Source: Christensenella sp. (GTDB lineage Bacteria; Bacillota; Clostridia; Christensenellales; Maliibacteriaceae). From it: DNA of 17,571 nt. Below, piece after piece: positions 6,825-14,249 of the stretch (the stretch's first letter is position 1; the number at the start of each line of letters is the position of its first letter). The DNA lies in assembly GCA_019420085.1 (NCBI GenBank), contig JAHZHV010000065.1:1-17571 (forward strand). The letters are read 5' to 3'. The notes below the pieces were generated by a model. It worked only from the letters and a program-made list of their open reading frames with translations. It was not told the origin of the DNA and did not search any database. A program made the position numbers and the translations under genes.

Positions 6825-7316
6825 ATGAAACAAACCCAAACCCGTTTCCTTGCGCAGGCTGCGCTGATTGCCGCACTGTACTGTGTTCTGACGTATGTCA
6901 GCGCCCTGATGGGGCTTGCAAGCGGCGCCATTCAGCTGCGTCTTTCGGAAATGCTGACCATTCTGCCGTACTTTACGCCTGCGGCAATTCCCGGTCTTTT
7001 TGTCGGCTGTGCGCTTGCCAACCTTCTGACCGGATGTGCCGTATGGGACATCGTATTTGGCTCGCTTGCCACACTGCTTGGCGCACTGGGCACCTGGGCG
7101 CTGCGGCATAAGTGCCGGTATCTTGCCTGCATACCGCCAATTATATCCAACACCGTCATCGTACCGTTCGTTCTGCGTCTGGTCTATGGCGTTCCCGGTT
7201 CGCTGTGGTATCTTGCACTGACGGTCTTGATCGGAGAGGTCGGCGCCTGTGCCATATTGGGATTGTTCCTGCTGAAAGTATTGGAACCGCATCGCAATAC
7301 ACTTTTTCCCCGGTGA
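6825..7316 (+). CDS. queT: QueT-family queuosine precursor (preQ1/preQ0) transporter
   Basis: An integral membrane protein of 163 residues from the QueT (COG4708/DUF988) family, thought to be the substrate-binding S component of an ECF-type importer for a 7-deazaguanine precursor of tRNA queuosine. Five to six hydrophobic segments are visible. The N-terminal RFLAQAALIAALYCVLTYVS and the IQLRLSEMLTILPYFTP segment are characteristic; the latter is a conserved feature of this group. The ATG follows AGGAGG by 10 bases. It is preceded by its own promoter and a preQ1-I-like leader and is followed by a terminator, so it is probably a single-gene unit. The ECF energising module is not in the window. 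Confidence 0.88.
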   Translation: MKQTQTRFLAQAALIAALYCVLTYVSALMGLASGAIQLRLSEMLTILPYFTPAAIPGLFVGCALANLLTGCAVWDIVFGSLATLLGALGTWALRHKCRYLACIPPIISNTVIVPFVLRLVYGVPGSLWYLALTVLIGEVGACAILGLFLLKVLEPHRNTLFPR

Positions 7317-7324
7317 ATCTTGTC

Positions 7325-7357
7325 AAGGCGTCATGCGCTGCATGGCGCCTTTGTTGT
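7325..7357 (+). terminator. Intrinsic terminator of queT
   Basis: A near-perfect 12-bp stem (7325-7336 with 7340-7351, including one T-G pair) with a 3-base loop, followed by a U-rich tract (TTGTTGT). It lies 9 bases past the queT stop and separates queT from the aromatic operon promoter. Confidence 0.75.
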
Positions 7358-7390
7358 ATTGCCGTCCGGCTAAAAAATATAAAAAAATGC

Positions 7391-7419
7391 TTTACAAGGC
7401 GAATGCATCGTGCTATTGT
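7391..7419 (+). promoter_or_regulatory. Promoter of the aromatic amino acid operon
   Basis: TTTACA (7391-7396), a 17-base spacer and TATTGT (7414-7419). The predicted start is near 7426, giving a leader RNA of about 275 bases before aroF. No other promoter of comparable quality is seen before aroF. A small hairpin (GATGC 7434-7438 with GCATC 7446-7450) lies at the 5' end of the leader. Confidence 0.7.
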
Positions 7420-7472
7420 AAAAAATGCTTAGAGATGCCAGGTGAGCATCCGACAAGCAGGAGTTTGAAACC

Positions 7473-7583
7473 ATGAACCATACGTTCCGTGCAGTCTATT
7501 TTTTCTTTTATGGCTTTGCTTACTTTTTTAGCAAGGCTTTTTTGGGTTTGACTGCATCACGAATTGTCGTGCAAGGTGCGTAA
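7473..7583 (+). CDS. Phe/Tyr-rich leader peptide of the aro operon attenuator
   Basis: A 36-residue reading frame with AGGAG (7459-7463) 9 bases upstream of its ATG. The product contains 8 Phe and 3 Tyr, mostly packed as YFFFYGFAYFF at residues 9-19 (7497-7529), with another Phe at 23 and no Trp. This matches the two end products made by the operon (Phe and Tyr) and resembles the enterobacterial pheL peptide in kind. A short frame this biased, correctly placed between promoter and terminator and upstream of a DAHP synthase gene, is best explained as a translation sensor for charged tRNA-Phe and tRNA-Tyr. The peptide itself probably has no function. The hydrophobic core could otherwise suggest a small membrane peptide, but the RNA context argues against that. 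Confidence 0.85.
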   Translation: MNHTFRAVYFFFYGFAYFFSKAFLGLTASRIVVQGA

Positions 7584-7623
7584 GCGTTCGCCATACGCTT
7601 TGACGAAGCCCCGCAGCAAACCC
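7490..7623 (+). promoter_or_regulatory. Attenuator: competing protector and antiterminator helices
   Basis: Segment 1 (UGCAGUC, 7490-7496) is complementary to segment 2 (GACUGCA, 7550-7556): 7 bp plus a G-U pair. Segment 2 (GGGUUUGACUGC, 7544-7555) is also complementary to segment 3 (GCAGCAAACCC, 7613-7623): 11 bp with one bulged A at 7551. Segment 3 contains the end of the 5' arm and the loop of the terminator. Helix 1:2 excludes 2:3, and 2:3 excludes the terminator. Segment 1 immediately precedes the Tyr-Phe codon run, so a ribosome stalled there would mask it, free segment 2 and allow read-through into aroF. Accessory hairpins are seen at 7512-7520/7530-7538, 7558-7562/7567-7571 and 7582-7586/7596-7600. 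Confidence 0.8.
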
Positions 7624-7639
7624 GCTGCGGGGCTTTTTT
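7606..7639 (+). terminator. Attenuator terminator upstream of aroF
   Basis: A perfect 12-bp stem (AAGCCCCGCAGC 7606-7617 with GCTGCGGGGCTT 7624-7635), a 6-base loop AAACCC, and a run of six T (7634-7639). It stands between the leader peptide and aroF, where an unconditional terminator would silence the operon, so it must be conditional. Confidence 0.92.
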
Positions 7640-7699
7640 GATGGAAGCGGCGGCAGACATCCATGGCAGAAAAAGAAGAAGAAAGGTTGGATACGAAAT

Positions 7700-8713
7700 A
7701 TGATCATTCTTATCAAACAAAGTGCGACCGAACAACAGATGCGTCACTTGTCCGACTGGCTGACACAACAGGGCTTTGAGCTGCACGTCTCCCGCGGCAG
7801 CGCACAGACTGTCCTGGGGCTTGTCGGCGACACATCACGGCTTGATATCGATCTTGTACGTGCGCTGGATATCGTAGAAGACGTCAAACGAATTCAGGAA
7901 CCGTATAAAAATGCCAACCGCAAATTCCATCCGCAGGATACGGTAATCGAAGTCGCCGGGCGCAAGATTGGCGGCGGGCACTTCATGACGATCGCCGGAC
8001 CCTGTTCCGTAGAATCGGAAGAACAAATCTGTGCCGTAGCATGCGCCGTACGCGACGCAGGCGCCGATATGCTTCGCGGCGGGGCATTCAAACCGCGCAC
8101 ATCGCCCTATGCATTCCAAGGCCTTCGGGCAGAAGGTCTGCGTCTTTTATCTCTTGCCAAACGCGAAACGGGTCTGCCAATCGTCACGGAAATCATGGAC
8201 ATCTCTCAGCTCCCATTGTTTGAAGACGTTGACGTCATTCAGGTTGGCGCACGCAACATGCAAAACTTTGAACTTTTAAAGGAGCTTGGCACCACCCGCA
8301 AGCCGGTCCTTCTCAAGCGCGGACTGATGAGCACATTTGAAGAACTTTTGATGAGCGCCGAATACATCATGGCGGGCGGGAACGAACAGGTCATTTTGTG
8401 TGAACGCGGCATCCGCGGTTTTGAAACCTATACGCGGAATGTGCTGGATGTTTGTGCAGTACCGGTACTGAAACATCTTTCGCATCTTCCGGTCATTGTC
8501 GATCCCAGTCACTCCACCGGACGCGCCGATCTGGTCGCGCCGATGTCGCTGGCTGCAACCGCCGCAGGCGCCGACGGGTTAATCATTGAAGTGCATAACG
8601 ATCCGGCGCACGCATTATGCGACGGCAAGCAGTCCCTGACACCGGAAGCATTTGCGGCATTGAAAAAGAAAGTAGATTGCGTACGCGATACCCTTACGGC
8701 ATGCGGCGCATAA
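7700..8713 (+). CDS. aroF: 3-deoxy-7-phosphoheptulonate (DAHP) synthase, type I-beta with N-terminal regulatory domain
   Basis: Condenses PEP and erythrose 4-phosphate to DAHP, the first step of the shikimate pathway. The 337-residue protein has a ferredoxin-like N-terminal domain (about 1-70) as in the Thermotoga maritima enzyme, where it mediates inhibition by Tyr and Phe, followed by the TIM-barrel catalytic domain. Motifs: AGPCSVES with metal ligand C102, LRGGAFKPRTSPYAFQG, QVGARNMQNFELL, ILCERGIRGFETYTRN, DPSHSTGR with H271, IIEVHNDP with E297, and D308. The start is chosen to keep the complete N-terminal domain; the RBS is modest (AAAGG 13 bases, or GGA 8 bases, upstream). First gene of the operon, directly downstream of the attenuator, so this pathway entry point seems to be controlled at both RNA and enzyme level. 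Confidence 0.95.
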   Translation: MIILIKQSATEQQMRHLSDWLTQQGFELHVSRGSAQTVLGLVGDTSRLDIDLVRALDIVEDVKRIQEPYKNANRKFHPQDTVIEVAGRKIGGGHFMTIAGPCSVESEEQICAVACAVRDAGADMLRGGAFKPRTSPYAFQGLRAEGLRLLSLAKRETGLPIVTEIMDISQLPLFEDVDVIQVGARNMQNFELLKELGTTRKPVLLKRGLMSTFEELLMSAEYIMAGGNEQVILCERGIRGFETYTRNVLDVCAVPVLKHLSHLPVIVDPSHSTGRADLVAPMSLAATAAGADGLIIEVHNDPAHALCDGKQSLTPEAFAALKKKVDCVRDTLTACGA

Positions 8714-8733
8714 CAGAGAGGAAGATGCAAGCC

Positions 8734-9603
8734 ATGGAATCAAACCGCAACAGCGGCTTTGCCTGCATCGGCATTGTCGGACTGGGTTTAATCGGCGGAT
8801 CATTTGCCAAAACCATCCGTCAAAAAACCAACTGCCGCATTCTGGGCTGCGATCTTGATGCCGCGCTTGTTCAGCGCGCCTGTCAGGAAAAAGTACTCGA
8901 TGAAGCACTGACAGCGGAAACCTGCGCCGCATGCGATATGCTCCTTGTTGCACTGTATCCGCAGGCAACAATCGCCTGGATGCAGCAGCATGCCCCAAGA
9001 ATTCCCGCACATTGCGTGGTAATCGATTGCTGCGGCGTCAAACGTGCTGTCTCGCCCGCGCTCTGCGATCTTGCCGCACAATACGGTTTCCGCTATGTCG
9101 GCGGGCATCCGATGGCTGGACGTGAACAAAGCGGCTACAATGCCGCAACCGCATCACTGTTTGACGGCGCATCCATGATCCTGACAGATGTACCGGAAGA
9201 TCTTGACGCGCAGCTGGAAGCGTTCTTTGTGTCCCTTGGCTTTGGAGGCATATGCCGCAGCACGCCCTTGGAACATGATCGGATCATTGCCTATACGTCG
9301 CAGCTGGCACACGTACTGTCAAGCGCCTATGTCAAAAGCCCCGCGGCATTGGAACATGACGGTTTTTCCGCCGGAAGCTTTGCGGACATGACGCGTGTGG
9401 CGTATCTGAATGAGACCATGTGGACACAGTTGTTTCTGGATAACGCCGACTATCTGTCAGAGGAAGTACGCAGTCTTTGCAGCCGCCTTTGTGAATACGC
9501 GGACGCATTGGAACGCCGGGATGAAAAAACGCTCTTTACGCTTTTGCAGCAGGGGCGTCTGCGCAAGACGTATTTAACGCAAAGAAGCGCAAGAAAGGAA
9601 TAA
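8734..9603 (+). CDS. tyrA: Prephenate dehydrogenase
   Basis: Oxidatively decarboxylates prephenate to 4-hydroxyphenylpyruvate, the precursor of tyrosine. It is a 289-residue single-function protein with no fused chorismate mutase and no C-terminal ACT domain, so tyrosine feedback, if any, must act elsewhere. The Rossmann motif GLGLIGGS is at 16-23, the family signature GGHPMAG at 123-129 with H125, TSQLAHV with H193, and SFADMTRVA with R221. Two in-frame ATGs are possible: 8725 is only 2-3 bases from GAGAGGAAG, while 8734 is 9-12 bases from it, so I prefer 8734. It lies 20 bases after aroF and 4 bases before aroB. Confidence 0.92.
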   Translation: MESNRNSGFACIGIVGLGLIGGSFAKTIRQKTNCRILGCDLDAALVQRACQEKVLDEALTAETCAACDMLLVALYPQATIAWMQQHAPRIPAHCVVIDCCGVKRAVSPALCDLAAQYGFRYVGGHPMAGREQSGYNAATASLFDGASMILTDVPEDLDAQLEAFFVSLGFGGICRSTPLEHDRIIAYTSQLAHVLSSAYVKSPAALEHDGFSAGSFADMTRVAYLNETMWTQLFLDNADYLSEEVRSLCSRLCEYADALERRDEKTLFTLLQQGRLRKTYLTQRSARKE

Positions 9604-9607
9604 AGCC

Positions 9608-10687
9608 ATGTCAAAAGCAACCAACGCGCCCTATCATGTACCGATTCATACACAAACGCCCTATACCGTCACAATCGGGCGCAACCTGCTGTCCGGCTGC
9701 GCAGAGGCAATCCGCACCGTTGCGCCGCCCTGCACCGTCATGCTTGTATGTGACGACCACGTGGAAACGCTGTACGCTTCACGGGTACGCACTTCCCTTA
9801 TCCAGGCCGGCTATCGGGTGGAGACGTTTGTATTTCCACATGGTGAGCAGTCCAAATCCACCGAGACGCTTGTCACGCTTTTAGAGGCGCTGGCTCAGGC
9901 GCATATCACACGCACAGATCTGATTGTCGCCCTTGGCGGCGGCGTAACGGGCGACCTTGCCGGGCTTGCCGCCGCCATCTACCTGCGGGGCATCCGCTTT
10001 GTGCAGCTTCCTACAACGCTGCTTGCCGCAGTAGATTCTTCCGTCGGCGGCAAAACCGCGGTAAATTTAAAAATGGGCAAAAACCTTTGCGGCGCATTCC
10101 ATCAGCCTTCACTCGTTCTGTGCGACTGTGACACGTTTGAAACCCTCCCCGATGACATCTTCCGCGACGGACTTGCCGAGTCGATTAAATACGGTGTCCT
10201 GCGTGATGAGGCGCTCTTTGCCTGTTTTGAACGGTTCCGCCGCGGTGACGATATCGCGCCGCTTGTACGCGCATGCGTACAGATGAAGGATGACTACGTC
10301 CGCGGCGATGAACAGGATCACGGCAAGCGGCAGTTCCTCAACCTCGGACACACGGCGGCGCATGCAATTGAAGCGCTGTCCGGACTGCGCATCAGCCATG
10401 GACACGCGGTTGCAATCGGCATGGTCATCATCGCCCGAGCCAGCGAGCGCATGGGAATGGCGCAAGCGCCGATGACTGCGCGCCTGCAGGCGCTTTTGAC
10501 TGCACAGGGACTGCCCGTTGACTGTACATTCGACGCCCAATCTCTTGCACAGGCCGCACTGTCGGATAAAAAGCGAAGCGCCGACACACTGACGCTCGTC
10601 GTACCGGTCAAAATCGGCGCATGCCTCCTGCATCAGATTCCTGTATGTGAACTTGCCGACTGGTTTAAAGCGGGGATCGCACAATGA
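9608..10687 (+). CDS. aroB: 3-dehydroquinate synthase
   Basis: Cyclises DAHP to 3-dehydroquinate, using NAD+ and a divalent metal (step 2 of the shikimate pathway). At 359 residues it is of normal length. Motifs: ALGGGVTGDLAGLAAAIYLRG (about 108-128, nucleotide binding), PTTLLAAVDSSVGGKTAVN (135-153), and GKNLCGAFHQP. Expected metal ligands are E191 in GLAESIKYG, H248 in LNLGHTAAHAIE and H264 in SHGHAVAIGM. The last is usually HGEAV in this family, with His in place of Glu here. AAGGA precedes the ATG by 8 bases. Its stop overlaps the aroA start by 4 bases (ATGA), indicating translational coupling. Confidence 0.97.
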   Translation: MSKATNAPYHVPIHTQTPYTVTIGRNLLSGCAEAIRTVAPPCTVMLVCDDHVETLYASRVRTSLIQAGYRVETFVFPHGEQSKSTETLVTLLEALAQAHITRTDLIVALGGGVTGDLAGLAAAIYLRGIRFVQLPTTLLAAVDSSVGGKTAVNLKMGKNLCGAFHQPSLVLCDCDTFETLPDDIFRDGLAESIKYGVLRDEALFACFERFRRGDDIAPLVRACVQMKDDYVRGDEQDHGKRQFLNLGHTAAHAIEALSGLRISHGHAVAIGMVIIARASERMGMAQAPMTARLQALLTAQGLPVDCTFDAQSLAQAALSDKKRSADTLTLVVPVKIGACLLHQIPVCELADWFKAGIAQ

Positions 10688-11964
10688 ATGCCATGCGTTT
10701 TTTCCCCGCTGCGCTGCACGGCGTCATCCAGGCGCCCCCCTCCAAATCCGATGCGCATCGCAAACTGATCGCCGCAGCGCTTTGCGATACGCCCTGCCGC
10801 ATTGAAGGCGTCGGCATGTGCGACGATGTACGCGCCACATGCGCCTGTCTGGAAGCCTTGGGTGCAAAGCTTTCCATGGAAGGCAGCGAAACCTTATGCA
10901 ATATCAATGTCACGCCCATTACAGCCGATCCTCTGCGCAAACCGGCGCTTTTCTGCGGGCAAAGCGGTTCGACGCTGCGATTCCTGCTTCCCGTCACCGC
11001 CGCGCTGTATGCGCAAGCCAGCCTGTCGGCACAGCAGCAGCTCAATGCACGTCCGCTTGCCGCACTGATCAAAACAATGGCTGAAAACGGCGTACAATCC
11101 GATGCGTCTCATACACCGCTGCATCTTCTGGGGCGTCTGAAAAGCGGCTTATATACACTGCCGGGGAATCTTTCCTCGCAGTACATTTCCGGTCTTTTAT
11201 TTGCGCTGCCGCTGCTGCACGGCGACAGCCGCATCCGGCTTGAAACACCGCTTTCTTCAGCCGGTTATGTGCAAATGACGCTGCAAACACTGGAAAGCTT
11301 CGGCATCATCATCCATCCGCAGCAGGACGGCTATCTCGTCCCCGGCGATCAGCATTATCGTGCGCCAAAGGTGCTGCGCGTGCAGGGTGACTGGTCCGGC
11401 GCGGCATTCCTGCTATGTGCCGGCGCACTGGCAGGTCCCGTGCGCGTGTGCAATCTGCAGCGTGACAGTCTGCAGCGTGACGCGCAGATTGCAGACATTC
11501 TGCACCGCTTCGGCGCACAGGTAGATCAGGATACAGACAGCTGCACCGTCCGGCGCGGCGAACTTTGTGCCATTTCATTGGATGCAGACGATATTCCCGA
11601 TCTTGTCCCCCCCATCGCCGCCGTTGCGGCGTTTGCGCACGGCTGTACGCGGATTGAAAACTGTGCACGGCTACGCATGAAGGAATCCGATCGCCTGCAA
11701 AGCGTGTGCCAGACGCTCTGCGCATTGGGTGCGCGTGCAAGCGTCTGTGCCGATGCGCTGCACATTGAAGGCTGCATTCCAGGCGGCGGCACGGCAGACA
11801 GCTTTGACGATCACCGCATTGCCATGATGACGGCCGTTTTGGCCTCTGCATGCCAAAAGCCAAGCACGCTGACACGGCCGATGGCCATCACCAAATCATA
11901 CCCCGCCTTTTACGCGGATTATCAGACATTGGGAGGAAAAACAGATGGCGTCCTTCTTTGGTGA
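10684..11964 (+). CDS. aroA: 3-phosphoshikimate 1-carboxyvinyltransferase (EPSP synthase)
   Basis: Transfers the enolpyruvyl group of PEP to shikimate 3-phosphate, forming EPSP. The 426-residue protein has the two-domain inverse-barrel fold pattern: APPSKSDAHR near the N-terminus (K21, S22, R26), CGQSGSTLRFL (91-101, R99) in the PEP site, QGDWSGAAFLLCAG, DIPDLVPPIAA (catalytic Asp), RMKESDRL, and DDHRIAMM followed by KSYPAFY. The CGQSGSTLRFL segment replaces the GNAGTAMRP of the E. coli enzyme, with Phe where E. coli has Pro101. The region bears on glyphosate response, but no sensitivity can be concluded. The start overlaps the aroB stop (ATGA) and the end overlaps aroC by 20 bases. Confidence 0.96.
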   Translation: MNAMRFFPAALHGVIQAPPSKSDAHRKLIAAALCDTPCRIEGVGMCDDVRATCACLEALGAKLSMEGSETLCNINVTPITADPLRKPALFCGQSGSTLRFLLPVTAALYAQASLSAQQQLNARPLAALIKTMAENGVQSDASHTPLHLLGRLKSGLYTLPGNLSSQYISGLLFALPLLHGDSRIRLETPLSSAGYVQMTLQTLESFGIIIHPQQDGYLVPGDQHYRAPKVLRVQGDWSGAAFLLCAGALAGPVRVCNLQRDSLQRDAQIADILHRFGAQVDQDTDSCTVRRGELCAISLDADDIPDLVPPIAAVAAFAHGCTRIENCARLRMKESDRLQSVCQTLCALGARASVCADALHIEGCIPGGGTADSFDDHRIAMMTAVLASACQKPSTLTRPMAITKSYPAFYADYQTLGGKTDGVLLW

Positions 11965-13039
11965 AACACTGCGCGTTTCGATTTTCGGCCAGTCGCACGG
12001 CGCCGGTATTGGCGTCGTCATCGAAGGCCTGCCCGCCGGTGAACCGATTGACGAAACTGCATTGCAGGCATTTCTTGCCCGGCGCGCGCCGGGACAAAGT
12101 ACATTGTCCACTGCCCGGCGCGAGGCGGATATACCGCGTTTTTTAAGCGGAATCTGCAATGGGCGCACTGCCGCAAGTCCGCTTTGCGCCGTCATTGAAA
12201 ACACGGATATGCGAAGCGGCGACTATGCGCCGATGCGCGATGTCCCCCGTCCCGGTCATGCCGATTACACGGCGCGCATGCGCTATGGCGACGCCTGTGA
12301 CATGCGCGGCGGCGGACATTTTTCCGGACGGCTGACCGCGCCGCTGTGCATCGCAGGCGGCATCGCGTCTCAGATACTGGCACGGCGCGGCATCCATGTA
12401 GGCGCGCATATCGCACAGATTGGATCGGTTCATGACACGCCCTTTGATCCCGTCAGCGTCTCGTCCCGCGACTTTCAGGCAGCCGCAGAACGCACACTGT
12501 GCGTCAATGATGAAAGCGTCATTGGCGCCATGCAGGCCCGCATCCTCTGTGCAAAACGCGCCGGTGACTCCGTCGGCGGCGTGATTGAATGCGCCATAAC
12601 GGGACTTCCTGCCGGATTGGGCGATCCCATGTTTGACGGCGTGGAAAATCGCATTGCGCGCGCCGTATTCGGCATCCCCGCCGTCAAAGGACTCAGCTTT
12701 GGATCAGGCTTTGCATTTGCACAGCTTCGCGGTTCCCAGGCAAACGACGCTTTCTGCCTTACAGACGGCTGCGTGCGCACAAAAACCAACCAGTGCGGCG
12801 GCATCCTCGGCGGCATCACAACCGGCATGCCGGTTGTATTCTGCGCTGCCTTCAAACCCACACCGTCCATCAGCGTGCCGCAGCAAAGTGTTGATCTTGC
12901 CAAAAACTGTGAAACGACGCTCGTCGTCCCCGGACGGCACGATCCGTGCATCGTCGTGCGTGCCGTACCTTGTGTCGAGGCAGCCGCCGCCTGCGTGGCC
13001 CTTGACCTTCTTCTTTGCGATACGCGCAACCGATTCTGA
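11945..13039 (+). CDS. aroC: Chorismate synthase
   Basis: Eliminates phosphate from EPSP to give chorismate, using reduced FMN; last step of the common pathway. At 364 residues it matches the compact bacterial form. Signatures are all present: FGQSHGAGIGVVIEGLPAG at the N-terminus, RPGHADYTARMRYGD and DMRGGGHFSGR (FMN/substrate binding with conserved His and Arg), NQCGGILGGITTGMPVVF, and RHDPCIVVRAVPCVEA near the C-terminus. GGGAGG lies about 9 bases before the ATG, inside the end of aroA; the 20-base overlap indicates translational coupling. It is followed by the largest gap in the operon, 51 bases, before pheA. Confidence 0.97.
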   Translation: MASFFGETLRVSIFGQSHGAGIGVVIEGLPAGEPIDETALQAFLARRAPGQSTLSTARREADIPRFLSGICNGRTAASPLCAVIENTDMRSGDYAPMRDVPRPGHADYTARMRYGDACDMRGGGHFSGRLTAPLCIAGGIASQILARRGIHVGAHIAQIGSVHDTPFDPVSVSSRDFQAAAERTLCVNDESVIGAMQARILCAKRAGDSVGGVIECAITGLPAGLGDPMFDGVENRIARAVFGIPAVKGLSFGSGFAFAQLRGSQANDAFCLTDGCVRTKTNQCGGILGGITTGMPVVFCAAFKPTPSISVPQQSVDLAKNCETTLVVPGRHDPCIVVRAVPCVEAAAACVALDLLLCDTRNRF

Positions 13040-13090
13040 TCTATTGCCAAACACCCTGTTACAACGCCATAATAAGGAGAATCAAACACC

Positions 13091-14230
13091 ATGCAAATGA
13101 ATGAACTTCGCACCCAAATCGATACCGTCGACGAACAGATTGTCGATCTGTTCCGCCGCCGTATGGCGCTTTGCGCCGATATCGCCCAGTGCAAAAAGCA
13201 GGAAAAACTGCCCGTTTACGATCCTGAACGCGAACGTAAAGTGCTGCAGCGCGTCAGCGACCTTGCCGGCGAAGAACTGGAAGACTATACGCGCGTGCTG
13301 TTCTCCACGCTCTTTGATCTGAGCCGTTCCTACCAGACGCGCCAAAGTACGCACGGCGCAGCCTTCATGCAGCGTGTACAGGACGCCGTAAAGAACACGC
13401 CCGCCCTGTTCCCCCGTCGCGCAGTCGTCGCCTGCCAGGGTGTGCAGGGCGCATACTCCCAGCTTGCATGCGATAAGTTATTCTCCGCCGCAGACATCAT
13501 GTACTGCAAGAACTTTGAGGGCGTCTTCCAAGCCGTGCAAAGCGGTCTTTGCGCCTTTGGCGTGCTGCCGATTGAAAACAGCTCTTACGGTTCCGTCGGC
13601 GCCGTGTATGATCTGATGCGCGGTTATCAGTTCCATATCGTGCGTTCGCTTCGCCTGCACATCGATCACTGTCTGATGGTCAAACCCGGTACGCGTCTTG
13701 ATCAGGTGCGTGAAATCTTCTCCCATGAACAGGCAATCGGTCAGTGCAGCAAATACCTGTCTTCGCTCAAGGATGTGCGCATCACGCCCTGCGCCAATAC
13801 GGCGGAAGCCGCGCTGTCTGTCTCGCAGTCCGAGCGCAGCGATGTGGCGGCTATCTGTTCGCATAACTGCGCCGGTCTCTACGGTCTGTGTTCGGTTGCC
13901 GATCATATTCAGAACCGCGAAAACAACTATACGCGCTTTATCTGCATCTCCAAAGACATGGCGATCTATCCCGGTGCCAATCGGTTAAGCCTGATGTTCA
14001 CGCTGCCGCATACGCCCGGTGCGCTGTATCGCATGATTGCCAAATTTGCAGCGCTGGGATTGAATATCACCAAACTGGAAAGCCGTCCCATCGCCGGCCG
14101 CGATTTTGAGTTCATGTTCTATCTGGATGTAGAGGCATCCGTCGTATCTACGGATGTTCTGCATCTTCTGGGCGAACTGTCCGATACGGATGAATACTTC
14201 AGTTTCCTTGGCAACTACAGCGAACTTTAA
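13091..14230 (+). CDS. pheA: Bifunctional chorismate mutase / prephenate dehydratase (P-protein)
   Basis: Converts chorismate to prephenate and then to phenylpyruvate, the precursor of phenylalanine. The 379 residues divide into an AroQ-type chorismate mutase (about 1-85, starting ELRTQIDTVDEQIVDLF), a prephenate dehydratase domain (about 111-287, with GAYSQLA, GVLPIENSSYGSVG and the catalytic NYTRF at 279-283), and a C-terminal ACT domain (about 297-379). The ACT domain keeps both Phe-binding motifs, PGALYRMI and ESRP (330-333), so allosteric inhibition by Phe is expected. AAGGAG lies 11 bases before the ATG at 13091; ATG 13097 is an alternative. This chorismate mutase must also supply prephenate to TyrA, because no other mutase is in the operon. 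Confidence 0.96.
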   Translation: MQMNELRTQIDTVDEQIVDLFRRRMALCADIAQCKKQEKLPVYDPERERKVLQRVSDLAGEELEDYTRVLFSTLFDLSRSYQTRQSTHGAAFMQRVQDAVKNTPALFPRRAVVACQGVQGAYSQLACDKLFSAADIMYCKNFEGVFQAVQSGLCAFGVLPIENSSYGSVGAVYDLMRGYQFHIVRSLRLHIDHCLMVKPGTRLDQVREIFSHEQAIGQCSKYLSSLKDVRITPCANTAEAALSVSQSERSDVAAICSHNCAGLYGLCSVADHIQNRENNYTRFICISKDMAIYPGANRLSLMFTLPHTPGALYRMIAKFAALGLNITKLESRPIAGRDFEFMFYLDVEASVVSTDVLHLLGELSDTDEYFSFLGNYSEL

Positions 14231-14249
14231 GCATATAAAGAGGCACATT

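Noticed and set aside
7425..7445. Six-codon frame (ATG at 7425) before the leader peptide
   Set aside because: It starts at or before the predicted transcription start and has no RBS or aromatic codons.
7420..7699. T-box leader upstream of aroF
   Set aside because: Expected for an aromatic operon in Bacillota, but I find no T-box sequence (TGGNACCGCG-type) and no antiterminator of that kind; the leader peptide and its competing helices explain the terminator better.
7641..7703. 20-codon frame between the attenuator terminator and aroF, overlapping the aroF start as ATGA
   Set aside because: Its ATG directly follows the terminator U-tract with no RBS. It could couple translation to aroF, but the Arg/Lys-rich product and missing RBS suggest chance.
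13044..13073. Internal promoter before pheA (TTGCCA, 18 bases, CATAAT)
   Set aside because: The boxes look fair, but transcription would begin at about 13080, after the AAGGAG ribosome-binding site at 13074-13079, leaving pheA without an RBS.
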